Part shown: piece after piece, positions 36,217 to 45,756 of the stretch
How positions within the stretch are numbered: the first letter of the stretch is position 1
How the letters are laid out: each line of letters begins with the position of its first letter
Source of the DNA: Termitidicoccus mucosus
GTDB taxonomy: Bacteria > Verrucomicrobiota > Verrucomicrobiia > Opitutales > Opitutaceae
Reading direction: 5' to 3'
DNA length: 64,000 nt
Assembly: GCF_038725785.1 (NCBI RefSeq)
Contig: NZ_CP109796.1
Coordinates: forward strand, 4,278,001-4,342,000
The notes under the pieces: generated by a model
What the model was told of the DNA's origin: nothing
The model's database searches: none
What the model saw: only the letters and a program-made list of their open reading frames with translations
Translations under genes and position numbers: made by a program

Positions 36217-36352
36217 TTATACCATTTCCGAACCATTTTCACACTTATCAGGGTAGGGCGAGGCGTCCCCGCCGAGCCGTTGCTGGCCTGCGGCTCGGCG
36301 GGGACGCCTCGCCCTACCCAAAGGGGGGATTTTAATTGGGAATTGGTATTAA
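36217..36352. mobile_element. MITE-like element with ATACCA/TTGGTAT ends
   Basis: The core arms 36251-36279 and 36291-36319 are perfect complements (29 bp). The outer ends TTATACCATTTCC and AATTGGTATTAAT are similar but imperfect. It is the same family as the insertion at 31110-31253. Confidence 0.7.
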
Positions 36353-37897
36353 TCATTTTCCGATGCAGAAGGTCGCGAAAAGATGGTCCAGCATGCGTTC
36401 GTTGTCGATGCGACCCGCGATTTCGCCGAGGGCGTCGAGGGCCGCGCGGAGATCACTGGAGAGAAGCTCCACCGGGCCGTCGGCATCGAGGTTGGCGGCG
36501 GCATCGGCGAGGCTGCCACGTGCGCGTGCGAGGGCATCGGCGTGCCGGGCATTGATGGCGATAAGATCACCGCCTTGGTCGAGGCGGAATGCCTCGGCTC
36601 GAGCTATAATCGCCTCCACGAAAGCCGGGACACCTTCGCCTGTGAGGGCGGAGAGGGGAAAGGCTGAAAGACGAAACGTGGAAGGGTGGGGGAGGGAAGT
36701 GGAAGAGGATGCAAAATGGGTTATGTTGTCTTGTAATTCTTTTATTAGTAATATATTGTGATTTTTTTGTAATTTAGAATTTGATTGATTGGGATCTTCA
36801 TTCTTGTCACTTGCCACTTGCCACTTGTCACTTCCCGCGCCAGCGGGCGCGGGCATGGGCCAAAGGTCGCATTTGTTTAGAACCACCACGGTGTTTTCCG
36901 GGGTTAGGCGTTCCATGATCTCCCGGGGCAGGGCGGGTGCGGGGCGGGTGGCGTCGAGGACGAGGATGAGCAGGTCGGCCTCGGCGGCGCGATCGAGGGT
37001 CTTGTCCATGCCGAGCTTTTCGAGCGGCGCGGGGGAGGGATTGAGGCCGGCGGTGTCGATAAGGCGCAGGCAGTGCGGGCCGAGGATGAGGCGTTCTTCG
37101 ATAAAGTCGCGAGTGGTTCCGGGCTCGTGACTTACGAGGGCGCGGTCACGGCCGACGAGACGGTTGAGAAGCGAGCTTTTGCCGGCGTTGGGCTCGCCGA
37201 GGATGACGGTTTTGATGCCTTCGCGCAGGATTTCGCCATAGTGTTGGGTGGCGAGCAGGCGGTCGGTGCCTTGGGTGAGCGTGGCGAGGGCGCGGCGGAC
37301 AAGGGTGCGATCCTCGGCGGGGAGATCCTCGTCCGGAAAGTCGATGTAGGCCTCCACGCGGGCAAGGGCTTGGAGAAGTTCGTCGGTGAGCGCGGCCACA
37401 TGGCGGCCCAGCGATCCGCGAAGTTGTTGGTTGGCAGCGGCCAGCGCGCGTTCACTGCGGGCGTGGATGAGATCCATGACCGCCTCGGCCTGGCTGAGGT
37501 CGATGAGGCCGTTGAGAAATGCGCGGCGGGTAAACTCGCCCGGCTCGGCGGCGCGGCAGCCGCGGGCAAGCAGGTCCTCGAGGATTTTTTGGGCGATGAA
37601 GGGGTTGCCGTGGCAGGAGATTTCGAGGGAATCGTCACCCGTGTAGGAGTGCGGCGCGGCAAAATAGGTGGCGAGGACATCGTCGAGGACCGTGCCGGAG
37701 CGGTCACGATAGTCGGCATGGATGGCGAGGCGGGGTGGGGGAGGGGGGGAGGCGGCGGGCGTGTCGGGTGCCCGGCCAAGTGCAAGTGCGTCGGCCGCCA
37801 GCTTGGCGCAGGCAGGGCCGCTGGCCCGCACGACAGCGATGGCTGAGGTGCCGATGGGCGTGGCCAGCGCGGCGATGGTGTCGGAGAAAGTGGTCAT
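36353..37897 (-). CDS. mnmE: tRNA modification GTPase MnmE (TrmE), with a repeat-derived insert in the G domain
   Basis: 514 residues against the usual 450-460. It works with MnmG on wobble uridines. The N-terminal folate-binding domain ('FSDTIAALATPIGTSAIAVVR') and helical domain are present, followed by the G domain: G1 'GEPNAGKSSLLN', G2/G3 'GTTRDFIEE' and 'LIDTAGLN', G4 'VVLNKCDL', G5 'SALTGEGV', and the C-terminal 'FATFCIGK' with the essential cysteine. Between G4 and G5 (about residues 349-412) lies an extra, partly low-GC stretch ('NEDPNQSNSKLQKNHNILLI') flanked by a CTTGYCA heptamer array and a second degenerate array. An ATG five codons upstream (37912) is also possible. Confidence 0.93.
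   Translation of the reverse strand: MTTFSDTIAALATPIGTSAIAVVRASGPACAKLAADALALGRAPDTPAASPPPPPRLAIHADYRDRSGTVLDDVLATYFAAPHSYTGDDSLEISCHGNPFIAQKILEDLLARGCRAAEPGEFTRRAFLNGLIDLSQAEAVMDLIHARSERALAAANQQLRGSLGRHVAALTDELLQALARVEAYIDFPDEDLPAEDRTLVRRALATLTQGTDRLLATQHYGEILREGIKTVILGEPNAGKSSLLNRLVGRDRALVSHEPGTTRDFIEERLILGPHCLRLIDTAGLNPSPAPLEKLGMDKTLDRAAEADLLILVLDATRPAPALPREIMERLTPENTVVVLNKCDLWPMPAPAGAGSDKWQVASDKNEDPNQSNSKLQKNHNILLIKELQDNITHFASSSTSLPHPSTFRLSAFPLSALTGEGVPAFVEAIIARAEAFRLDQGGDLIAINARHADALARARGSLADAAANLDADGPVELLSSDLRAALDALGEIAGRIDNERMLDHLFATFCIGK
36657..36684. repeat. Degenerate GAAA-type 7/8-nt array inside mnmE
   Basis: Successive units GGAAAGG, CTGAAAG, ACGAAAC, GTGGAAG are translated as 'STFRLSAFPLS'. 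Similar repeats occur in the CBM9-like gene (42664-42697) and trmB (about 30815-30850). Confidence 0.55.
36803..36830. repeat. Heptamer array CTTGYCA x4 inside mnmE
   Basis: Units CTTGTCA, CTTGCCA, CTTGCCA, CTTGTCA, followed by a GC palindrome (about 36833-36855), the same composite as at 6466-6517. Confidence 0.8.
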
Positions 37898-38036
37898 GAC
37901 GTGTTTTGCCACAAGAGCCGTGGCATGGTTTGGTCACAACCTGTAAGACAGGCATTGGCCAAAATCGAATGATTTTGGCTTGGATCGAGGGCTACCTACA
38001 TAAGGCGATGGCCCTCACTGCAAATTGGGCGTCGCA

Positions 38037-39689
38037 TTATTTGACGGTTTCGTCTTGGGCGGAGGATTTATCGATGTCCGGCAGCGTGCCGCAGTCGCGA
38101 GCGGTGAAATCGGTCGTGTCGCGGAGAAGGGCGAAGGGCTGGCCGGGTGCGCGCTGGATATTGACTGAGCGGAAGGTCGCGCCTTTCACGTCCTGAAGAA
38201 CCACGGGAATGCGTTCGTCCGGGGAGGCATAGGTGACGGTGACGTCGCGGAGGGTGAGATTCTTTGCATGGCGGGCGTAGAGCGCGCTGGCGGGCAGGAG
38301 GCCGAACATGCTGGGCTCGGGATAGGCGACCGGGCGTTCGGGGACGGCGTAGATGTCGGGGCGCGGGCCGCTGGCGGCGGGGCCGGTGGTGTCCTTGCCT
38401 TGCGAGCGGAGGAAGAAGGAGTTGACGAGGTGCGAGGGCTGATCGCGGATTTCGTCGAGGGTGAGACCACCGCTTTTGGCGATGTGGATGCCGTCGATGC
38501 GCACGTCCTCGACCGGGTGTCCGGGGAGGCCGTTGATGATGACGGGGAAACGGGCGTCGGCGGAGGAGGCGACGAGGTTGTCGATGCTGACGCGGCGGAT
38601 GGCGCCGACGGGCGTGCCTTCGGGACCGCGGGCGCGGTCGCCGATGACGAGGAAAATGGCTGCGTTGGAGACGTCGCGCAGGGTGATGTTGGAAATGGCG
38701 ATGTCCTCGATGACGGCGCCGTCCACGCTTTCGATGGCGATGCCGCGGGAGCGGTCGAAGACGCAGTTGGAGATGGTGATGTTGCGAAAGTCGCCGTTGG
38801 ACTCGGTGCCGAGTTTGATGCGCCCGGTGGGGCCGTCGCGGTCGGGGGCGCGGACGGACTCGCGGGTGAAGGTGCCGGCGAGGAGGGAGCCGGGGTCGTA
38901 ACCGCTGACCTGGCAATTGGTGATGGTGACGTTTTCGGTGGGGCGGAGAAAGCCGAGGGCGTAGGAGGTCTTGAGGACGATGGCGTCGTCGTTGAGGGTG
39001 TTGACGGTGCAGTTGGAGATGCGGACGTGGCGGCAGGAGTCGATGTCGAGGCCGTCGCGGTTGGTGTCGATCTTGAGGTTGTCGATGGTGAGGTTGTCCA
39101 CCCCGGTCGCGAGGACGGAGAAGTGGCCGGTCATGAGCATGGAGAAATCGCGGAGGATGACGTTGCGGCAGAGTTTGAGCGCGATGGATTTGTTGGCTGT
39201 GCCGGGGTGCGAGGCGCGGCCGCGGTTGAGGCCGTCGCCGCGGATGAGGCCTTGGCCGGTGATGGCGATGTTTTCGAGCTGCTCGCCCCAGATGAGGCTG
39301 TTGCGCCAGTGGCTGTGTCCAAAATCCTGATACTGGTGGACGTCGCCCCACTCGTTGGGCTCGTAGGGGTCGTAGCCGCCGCCGGCCTCGGCGGGAGGCG
39401 GCTCGGCGGCGACAAGGATGGCGCCGGGATCGAGGTGCAGCGTGATGTTGCTTTTGAGGCGGACGGAGTAGCTCAGGTAGGTGCCCGCAGGGAGGCGCAC
39501 GGTGCCGCCGCCGGCCGCCGCCGCGGTCTCGATGGCGCGGTTGATGGCGCCGGAGTCGATGGTCTGGCCGTCGCCGGTGGCGCCGAATTCGCGGACGTTG
39601 TAATCGCGGGCTTGCAAGGTGGTCATGGCGAAAAAAGTGACGATGCAGGTGAGGGAGGCCGAAGTGGTGAGAAACAAACGACGGAGCAT
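38037..39689 (-). CDS. Secreted GH28-type (polygalacturonase/rhamnogalacturonase-like) beta-helix enzyme
   Basis: 550 residues with a signal peptide (MLRRLFLTTSASLTCIVTFFAM). The N-terminal 'YNVREFGATGDGQTIDSGAINRAIETA' is the standard entry of pectate-lyase-3/GH28 helices. GH28-like catalytic elements are 'DTNRDGLDIDSCRHV' and 'NDDAIVLKTSY', then 'GHFSVLATG' and 'RIKLGTESNGDFRNI'. GH28 enzymes hydrolyse galacturonan or rhamnogalacturonan backbones. The C-terminal region adds further helical turns. It is the promoter-distal gene of a four-gene minus-strand cluster with GH105, which supports a pectin role. Confidence 0.8.
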   Translation of the reverse strand: MLRRLFLTTSASLTCIVTFFAMTTLQARDYNVREFGATGDGQTIDSGAINRAIETAAAAGGGTVRLPAGTYLSYSVRLKSNITLHLDPGAILVAAEPPPAEAGGGYDPYEPNEWGDVHQYQDFGHSHWRNSLIWGEQLENIAITGQGLIRGDGLNRGRASHPGTANKSIALKLCRNVILRDFSMLMTGHFSVLATGVDNLTIDNLKIDTNRDGLDIDSCRHVRISNCTVNTLNDDAIVLKTSYALGFLRPTENVTITNCQVSGYDPGSLLAGTFTRESVRAPDRDGPTGRIKLGTESNGDFRNITISNCVFDRSRGIAIESVDGAVIEDIAISNITLRDVSNAAIFLVIGDRARGPEGTPVGAIRRVSIDNLVASSADARFPVIINGLPGHPVEDVRIDGIHIAKSGGLTLDEIRDQPSHLVNSFFLRSQGKDTTGPAASGPRPDIYAVPERPVAYPEPSMFGLLPASALYARHAKNLTLRDVTVTYASPDERIPVVLQDVKGATFRSVNIQRAPGQPFALLRDTTDFTARDCGTLPDIDKSSAQDETVK

Positions 39690-39746
39690 GGCAGCGGGAA
39701 GGGAACCGGGCGAATGGTTTTGAAACGGACTGTCTGTTTTTGGTCT

Positions 39747-39821
39747 CAATCTTTCTCTTTATTCTTTCTCCTCCGAGGAGGCTGGGGTGCACGGGAGGGT
39801 TTTTGAGAAAGAGAAAGATTG
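39747..39821. repeat. Pyrimidine/purine hairpin repeat
   Basis: CAATCTTTCTCTTT (39747-39760) and its exact complement (39808-39821) flank a GC-rich centre. Similar in design to 18003-18071 and 42753-42835. It lies between the GH35 and GH28 genes. Confidence 0.65.
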
Positions 39822-39829
39822 CTTGGCGA

Positions 39830-41521
39830 TTATTTCGCCTGCGGGAAGCGATAGAGTTTGGCGCGCATGATGGCGGGTTGCGGACTGGAGAAGCGCAGGC
39901 CGGTGCCGGTCTGGCGGGCGGCGGCCTGCGTGCCCAGGTCGTAGTCGAGCATGATTTCGTCGCCGTTGAGGCGGCGGCCGGGAATCCACTTTCCGGACGC
40001 GTCGAAGACGCCTTCCTCGACCTGCGCGAGGCCGACGGTGTCGTCGCCGGCGGGATCGGTGGCGAAGGTGACCTGGAGGTTCGCGCCGACGGCGAGGAAT
40101 TCGTCGGGGCCGGTGGCGAGGATGAGGCCGTAGGCACGTTCGGGCACGCCCTTGGCGCGCCAGCCGGTGAAGAGCGCGGCTTTCAAATCATAGCCGCCGA
40201 GCTTGATGCGCTCGGAGGGATTTTGCGGGTCGAGCGAGACGGCGGCGATGTTGTCGCGGGTTTGTTGCGCGAGAATCTGCGGGGCGAGCTGGCTGAGGAT
40301 GGCGTAGGCGCGGACGAGCGGATCGTCGGCGAGGTTCTTTTCATCGAGGCGGCTGTCGATGCCGAAGGGCGAGTAGCCGAGCCCGCCGAAACGCCCGATG
40401 GCGACAAACGCATTGGCGGCGCCGGTTTCCCCGGCAAAGGACTCGGGCACGAAAAACGGCGCGCCGGGGCGGGCGTATTCGGCGCAGATCTGGGTGAAGT
40501 TGGGCAGGTAGACATCCGGCGCGAAAATGTCGATGTGCGGGGCGGCGGCGCGCCAGAGGTCGAGCACGTGGGCCTGCGGGCCGCCGGAGGGATATTCGCC
40601 GGGGAGTTCGTCGGAGGGCTGCACGATCCAGGCGTTGACGAAGGCGGGGAGCGCGTGCTCGCGTTTGCCGGCGGCGGCGACGTGGTCGGTGTAGCGCGCG
40701 TAGTGCCAGGCCATGAAGGCTTCCTCGGCGCGCGGGCCGCGGCCGAACACATCCGCCCAAGTGCCGGCGGTCTTGAAGCCGGTGTCGCGCCAGAGGGCGC
40801 GCAGCGCGGGCGCGAGGGTCTCGCGGTTTTGCCGGAGGTGGTCGAGGAGCGCGGCGGGGACGGGTTGCGCCCAGGCGGCGTCGGCGAGGGCGGAGCGGTC
40901 GCGGGCATCGGCGTGGAGGCCGACCTCGTTTTGCACCTGCATCATGATGACGGTGTGGCGGTCGCCATCGGTTTCGCGGAGGTGGCGCAGGAGGGCGGCG
41001 TAGGCGCGGGCGTCGGCATCGCGGTTGGCCTCGGAAAAGACGGAGAGGATTTCGAGCGTGCCTTGCGCGGTGCGGGCGCGGGGAAAGCGGGCGGTGTCGG
41101 CCTTCACCCAGGCGGGGGCGTAGTGGCTGAGCCCGTTTTTCCAACTGCCGAACCAGAGCAGGACGAGGCGGAGGTCGTGCGCGCGGGCGTCGGCGATGAG
41201 GTGGTCAACCAGGGTGAAATCGAACCGGCCCTCGGCGGGCTCGATGACGTCCCAAGGCACGGCGGCGAGGACGGTGTTGAGATGCGCGGCGGCGAGCCGC
41301 GGCCAGTGCGGGGCCATGTAGGCGCGGCTGGTGGAGCTGGAGTTGTGGAGTTCGCCGGCCAGCGCGAGGAAGGGCTGGCCGTCAACGATGAGCTGGGTGG
41401 CGAGCCCGCGCTTTTCGAGCCGGGGCAGTTCGGCGGCAAAGAGTGAAGAGTGAAAGGTGAAGAGTGAAAGAAGCAGAAAAGCGGAAAGTCGCCGGAGGTT
41501 GGAGCAGGTTGTTGTTTTCAT
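39830..41521 (-). CDS. Secreted GH35-type beta-galactosidase (DUF5597-containing)
   Basis: 563 residues. GH35 fold with 'AGELHNSSSTS' near the N-terminus, acid/base glutamate in 'VIMMQVQNEVGLHAD' and nucleophile glutamate in 'PFFVPESFAGE'. The C-terminal domain resembles DUF5597 found in bacterial beta-galactosidases. It likely trims galactose from pectin side chains. The signal peptide (residues 1-29) is partly encoded by a four-unit GAGTGAA heptamer array (41441-41468, complement), giving 'LSLFTFHSSLF' as the hydrophobic core. Start ATG 41521 begins that peptide; the upstream frame is discarded. Confidence 0.82.
   Translation of the reverse strand: MKTTTCSNLRRLSAFLLLSLFTFHSSLFAAELPRLEKRGLATQLIVDGQPFLALAGELHNSSSTSRAYMAPHWPRLAAAHLNTVLAAVPWDVIEPAEGRFDFTLVDHLIADARAHDLRLVLLWFGSWKNGLSHYAPAWVKADTARFPRARTAQGTLEILSVFSEANRDADARAYAALLRHLRETDGDRHTVIMMQVQNEVGLHADARDRSALADAAWAQPVPAALLDHLRQNRETLAPALRALWRDTGFKTAGTWADVFGRGPRAEEAFMAWHYARYTDHVAAAGKREHALPAFVNAWIVQPSDELPGEYPSGGPQAHVLDLWRAAAPHIDIFAPDVYLPNFTQICAEYARPGAPFFVPESFAGETGAANAFVAIGRFGGLGYSPFGIDSRLDEKNLADDPLVRAYAILSQLAPQILAQQTRDNIAAVSLDPQNPSERIKLGGYDLKAALFTGWRAKGVPERAYGLILATGPDEFLAVGANLQVTFATDPAGDDTVGLAQVEEGVFDASGKWIPGRRLNGDEIMLDYDLGTQAAARQTGTGLRFSSPQPAIMRAKLYRFPQAK
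41441..41468. repeat. Heptamer array GAGTGAA x4 in the GH35 signal-peptide codons
   Basis: Units GAGTGAA, GAGTGAA, AGGTGAA, GAGTGAA. The inverted partner array is at 41555-41582, so the two arms flank the GH35 start codon. Confidence 0.8.
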
Positions 41522-41554
41522 AGGAAAATCGTGTGTTGGTTTGATGGTTTGTTT

Positions 41555-41582
41555 TTCACTCTTCACCTTTCTCTCTTCACTT
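41555..41582. repeat. Heptamer array TTCACTC x4 upstream of the GH35 gene
   Basis: Units TTCACTC, TTCACCT, TTCTCTC, TTCACTT, filling the gap between the CBM9-like gene's stop and the GH35 gene's start. Inverted relative to 41441-41468. Confidence 0.75.
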
Positions 41583-41583
41583 T

Positions 41584-42732
41584 TCAGCGTAGCTGCACGT
41601 CCCAGACTTTGGAGAGGCGGGACTTTCCGGCGGGGCCTTCGACTTCGAGAATGACGGTGCGGCTGCGGGTGTCCGCGTAGGCGTGGAGCGGGTGTTGCTC
41701 GGCGGAGGTTTGGCCGTCGCCGAAGTCCCAATGCCACGCGGTGACCTCGCCGCGCGACTCGTCCTTGAAGGCGACGAGGCGGCGGTCCATGTCCACGACG
41801 GCGAACGACCAGCGGGCCTCGATTTTCTTTTTTTCCAGCGCGGGCTCCAGCGGCATGAGGCGGAAGGCGGGGAGCGCGCTGGCGTCGCCGAACATGGTGT
41901 AGCGGCGGCCGAGCGACCAGAAGCCGCGTTTCGCTGGGTCGGGGTCGCCGTCGTAGTCGATGACGATCCAGCCGAGACCGATGAGCTTGTTTTCACGGAG
42001 GACGGACTCGACGGCGCGTTGCGGCCCTTCGGGGCCGGCGTAGTCGAACGGGGTTATCCAGAATTCGAGCGTGAATTTTCCCGGCTCCCCGTGCTTGAAA
42101 TCGAAGCGCGAGGCGGCGTTGGCGAAGGGAAATTCCTTCGTCCAAGTCGGCGAGCCCCAGGCCAGCGCCCAGTCCTTGTCCATGGCGGGCGTGAAGATAT
42201 GGTAGTTCTGCGCATGCACGCCGTGCGCGGCCCAGTGGCGCTCGGCGTCGGGGATGCGCGGATCGGTGTCGAGGACGGCGCGCTGCCGTCCGACGACATC
42301 GGCGGTCCAGAAATCGCGGTGCTCGGAGTCGATGAACGGGCCGCCGGAGGCGTCGCCATCGACGATGACCTCGAAGGTGTCGTTGCGCAGCCCGGGGTCG
42401 GAGAAGTCCCAGAAATTGTCACGGGCCTCGTAGAGGAAATAGAGGCGGTTGAGCCCCTTCACCCAGCCGACGCGCACGCGCACGTCGAGGTCGGCGGGAT
42501 CGGGTTTCTTTTTGGTTTCGCCGAGGTCGACAAGCTGGCCGGCGCCGACGACGTAGGATTCGGGAACCATGGCCCAGTCGGAGGCGTCGCCGTCGATGCG
42601 CGGCATCTGGTCGGCGGGAAACTGGAAGACGGGAAAGGTGACTTCGGGACGGTCGAGGGAAAAGGCCGAAGGGCGGAAAGGCTGAAGGGCGGAAAGCAGC
42701 GCAAGGGCGGCGATGAAACGTGACGGGCGCAT
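41584..42732 (-). CDS. Secreted CBM9-like / PKD-domain protein
   Basis: 382 residues with a signal peptide whose later part ('ALQPFRPSAFSL') is coded by 8-nt repeats. Residues about 40-290 resemble carbohydrate-binding family 9 / DOMON-like domains ('PRIDGDASDWAMV', 'LYFLYEARDNFWDFSDPGLRNDTFEVIVDGD'). A short PKD-like domain follows ('AWHWDFGDGQTSAEQHPLHAYAD'). No catalytic motif was seen. It probably binds polysaccharide near the cell or assists the neighbouring GH35, GH28 and GH105 enzymes. Confidence 0.7.
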   Translation of the reverse strand: MRPSRFIAALALLSALQPFRPSAFSLDRPEVTFPVFQFPADQMPRIDGDASDWAMVPESYVVGAGQLVDLGETKKKPDPADLDVRVRVGWVKGLNRLYFLYEARDNFWDFSDPGLRNDTFEVIVDGDASGGPFIDSEHRDFWTADVVGRQRAVLDTDPRIPDAERHWAAHGVHAQNYHIFTPAMDKDWALAWGSPTWTKEFPFANAASRFDFKHGEPGKFTLEFWITPFDYAGPEGPQRAVESVLRENKLIGLGWIVIDYDGDPDPAKRGFWSLGRRYTMFGDASALPAFRLMPLEPALEKKKIEARWSFAVVDMDRRLVAFKDESRGEVTAWHWDFGDGQTSAEQHPLHAYADTRSRTVILEVEGPAGKSRLSKVWDVQLR

Positions 42733-42752
42733 GGCGGGGAGGGGGTCTTAAT

Positions 42753-42835
42753 CTTTCCTCTTTCTCTTTCTTTTTTCCTCTGGGAAACCGGAGCGCGGGA
42801 TGGATTTGTTTTTTTGCGAAAGAGAAAGAGGAAAG
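42753..42835. repeat. Pyrimidine/purine hairpin repeat
   Basis: CTTTCCTCTTTCTCTTTC (42753-42770) and its exact complement (42818-42835) enclose 47 nt. It sits between the GH105 gene and the CBM9-like gene on the same strand. Confidence 0.7.
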
Positions 42836-42884
42836 AAGGAAGACGACGAAGGCGGTTCGGGATGTTGTCGTTATTTGAAAAACC

Positions 42885-44297
42885 TCACCACAGCCGCGTG
42901 GGCACCTTGCCGAAGTGGACGCCGCCGTCGTGGACGACGGCATCGGCGCCCAAGCCCTTGCGGAGCGTGATCATCTCGGCTCCGGCGAGAAGGACGGGGC
43001 CGTAGCCGTGCGCCGCATACGGGCTGGTGTTGCGGTAGGCGTAGAACACGGGGTCGAAACCCATGCCGGTGCCGACGCAGACGTTTTCCACCTGGCCGCG
43101 CGCGTTGACTTGTTTCGCGACGGCGTTCCAGCCGATGGAGGCGACGGGGCCGTAAACGAGCGGGTCGAGCCAGCCGCGATTGATGGCGCGGGCGAGGCCG
43201 TAGACGAACATCGCGCTGGCGGAGGTTTCCTCGTAGGTCTCGGGGCGGTCGAGGAGTTGGTGCCAGAGGCCGTTGATGCCTTGCGTGGCGGCGAGGCCGC
43301 GGGCGTGGTCGCGGAGGATGGCGAGGAGCGCGGGGCGGCGCGGATGCGCGTCGGGGAGGACGGAGAGGAGCTCGACGGTGGCGAGGATGGCCCAGCCGTT
43401 GGCGCGGCCCCAGTGGTAGGCGGGGTGCTCGGTCATGCCCGCGACCCAGCCGTGCATGAAGAGGTTTTTGGCGGGGACGAACATGCGGGCGTGGAACTGG
43501 AGGATTTGTTGCGCGGCGTCGTCGAAGTAGCGGGCGTCGCCGGTGAGCCGGCCCATTTGCGCGAGGGCGGGGACGCTCATGTAGAGGTCGTCGAGCCAGA
43601 GGCTGTCGGGCATGGGGCGGTCGCGCGCGAGGGTGCCGTCGGCGAGGCGTTTTTGGCCGCCCGAAATATGCGCGAGGTAGCGGTCGATGATGGGACGGAG
43701 GTCGGCGGCGGTGGCGCGGGCCTGCAGGGCCTTGATCATGCCGGCGGCCATCGCGCCGGAGTCGTCGAGCGAGGCGGGGGCGACGACGCTGCGCAGGAGA
43801 TAGCGTTGCGGGCGCCCGGCGGGCGGGAGCGCGGAGAAATGCTTCGCGAGCGCGGCGATGGCGGTGAGGCGTTCGTCGGTGTAGCGGGTGTAGCGCGCGT
43901 CGCCCGTCGCGGCGGCGGCGTGGAGCATGCCGGCGTAGGTGACGCCCCACTCGTAGCTGACGATGAGAAACGGGCCGCGTTCGACGGCGAGGTTGCGCGG
44001 GAGCGGTTTCGTGAAATCGGCGACGCGCTCCTTGGTGTCGGTGTTGGTGACGATGACGGGGCTGGCGGTTTCGAGGTAATCGAGGACGCGGCGCATGACG
44101 GCCTCGATGTCGGCGACCTCGGCGGGCGGGTAGGGGATGGGCGTCGGCGAAGGGACGCGCCAGAGGTTGGTGATGGTGGCGAGGTCGGGCTCGGCGGCGG
44201 CGGGAGAGGGCGGCGATGTTTGCGCATAAGCGGAGCTGGCGGTGGCGAGCGCGAGGCCGGCGGCGAAGAGGATGTTTCGGGAAGGGAGGACTTGCAT
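42885..44297 (-). CDS. GH105/GH88-like unsaturated (rhamno)galacturonyl hydrolase
   Basis: 470 residues with a signal peptide (LFAAGLALATASSAYAQ). An (alpha/alpha)6-barrel with GH105 landmarks: 'SYEWGVTYAGMLHA', 'WLDDLYMSVPALAQMGRLTGD', 'FMHGWVAGMTEHPAYHWGRANGWAI' and 'YEETSASAMFVYGLARAIN'. The aspartate of 'WLDDLYMS' corresponds to the catalytic acid region of the family. GH105 enzymes remove the unsaturated uronic acid left by pectate or rhamnogalacturonan lyases. It is probably the first gene of the pectin cluster. Confidence 0.85.
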   Translation of the reverse strand: MQVLPSRNILFAAGLALATASSAYAQTSPPSPAAAEPDLATITNLWRVPSPTPIPYPPAEVADIEAVMRRVLDYLETASPVIVTNTDTKERVADFTKPLPRNLAVERGPFLIVSYEWGVTYAGMLHAAAATGDARYTRYTDERLTAIAALAKHFSALPPAGRPQRYLLRSVVAPASLDDSGAMAAGMIKALQARATAADLRPIIDRYLAHISGGQKRLADGTLARDRPMPDSLWLDDLYMSVPALAQMGRLTGDARYFDDAAQQILQFHARMFVPAKNLFMHGWVAGMTEHPAYHWGRANGWAILATVELLSVLPDAHPRRPALLAILRDHARGLAATQGINGLWHQLLDRPETYEETSASAMFVYGLARAINRGWLDPLVYGPVASIGWNAVAKQVNARGQVENVCVGTGMGFDPVFYAYRNTSPYAAHGYGPVLLAGAEMITLRKGLGADAVVHDGGVHFGKVPTRLW

Positions 44298-44460
44298 GAT
44301 AGGCAACGAAAAATACGTCCGGCGGGAGCGGGAGCATTGAATCACCGGGGCAGACGCAAGCATCCACCGGGAGTTGCGGCGGTGCGGAGCCCGGGTCGTG
44401 CCTTACAGTCAGAACCGAAGGGTGCCCGCCGGGGCGCCAGGGCATCGCTTGCCGAAGCCG

Positions 44461-45516
<1,056 letters not shown>

Positions 45517-45540
45517 GCAGACCGCCCAGCAAAGCCGCAA

Positions 45541-45756
45541 GGCCGCTCCGCGGCCAGTTTAAGTTGAAACGGCCGGTTTGAAAAATTCTCCCGCAAAATC
45601 CAAAGCGCGACAGCGCCGGTAGGGAGGCCTCTCCGAGGCCTCCGCAAGAACGCCTGAAACACCAACGAATCACGAAACACATCACCACGCCCGACGGAGG
45701 CCTCGGAGAGGCCTCCCTACCGTCCGCTTAAACTCAAACTGGCCGCGAAGCGGCCC
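45541..45756. mobile_element. MITE-like composite palindrome ending at the PHP gene's stop codon
   Basis: The inner arms 45617-45644 and 45695-45722 are exact complements (28 bp, GGTAGGGAGGCCTCTCCGAG...). The outer ends 45541-45570 and about 45727-45756 are imperfect complements sharing GCGGCCAGTTT. A stray copy of the outer end lies near 36075. It fills the space between rlmN and the PHP gene. Confidence 0.65.

Larger units (their letters stand above)
36016..36352. other. 337-bp region between mnmE and mnmG packed with repeats
   Basis: No gene is visible. It contains a single-armed AACCGCGAAGG repeat (about 36043), the GC palindrome 36114-36196 and the MITE-like element 36217-36352, whose end abuts the mnmE stop codon. 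If mnmE and mnmG are co-transcribed, the mRNA would carry both hairpins. Confidence 0.6.
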
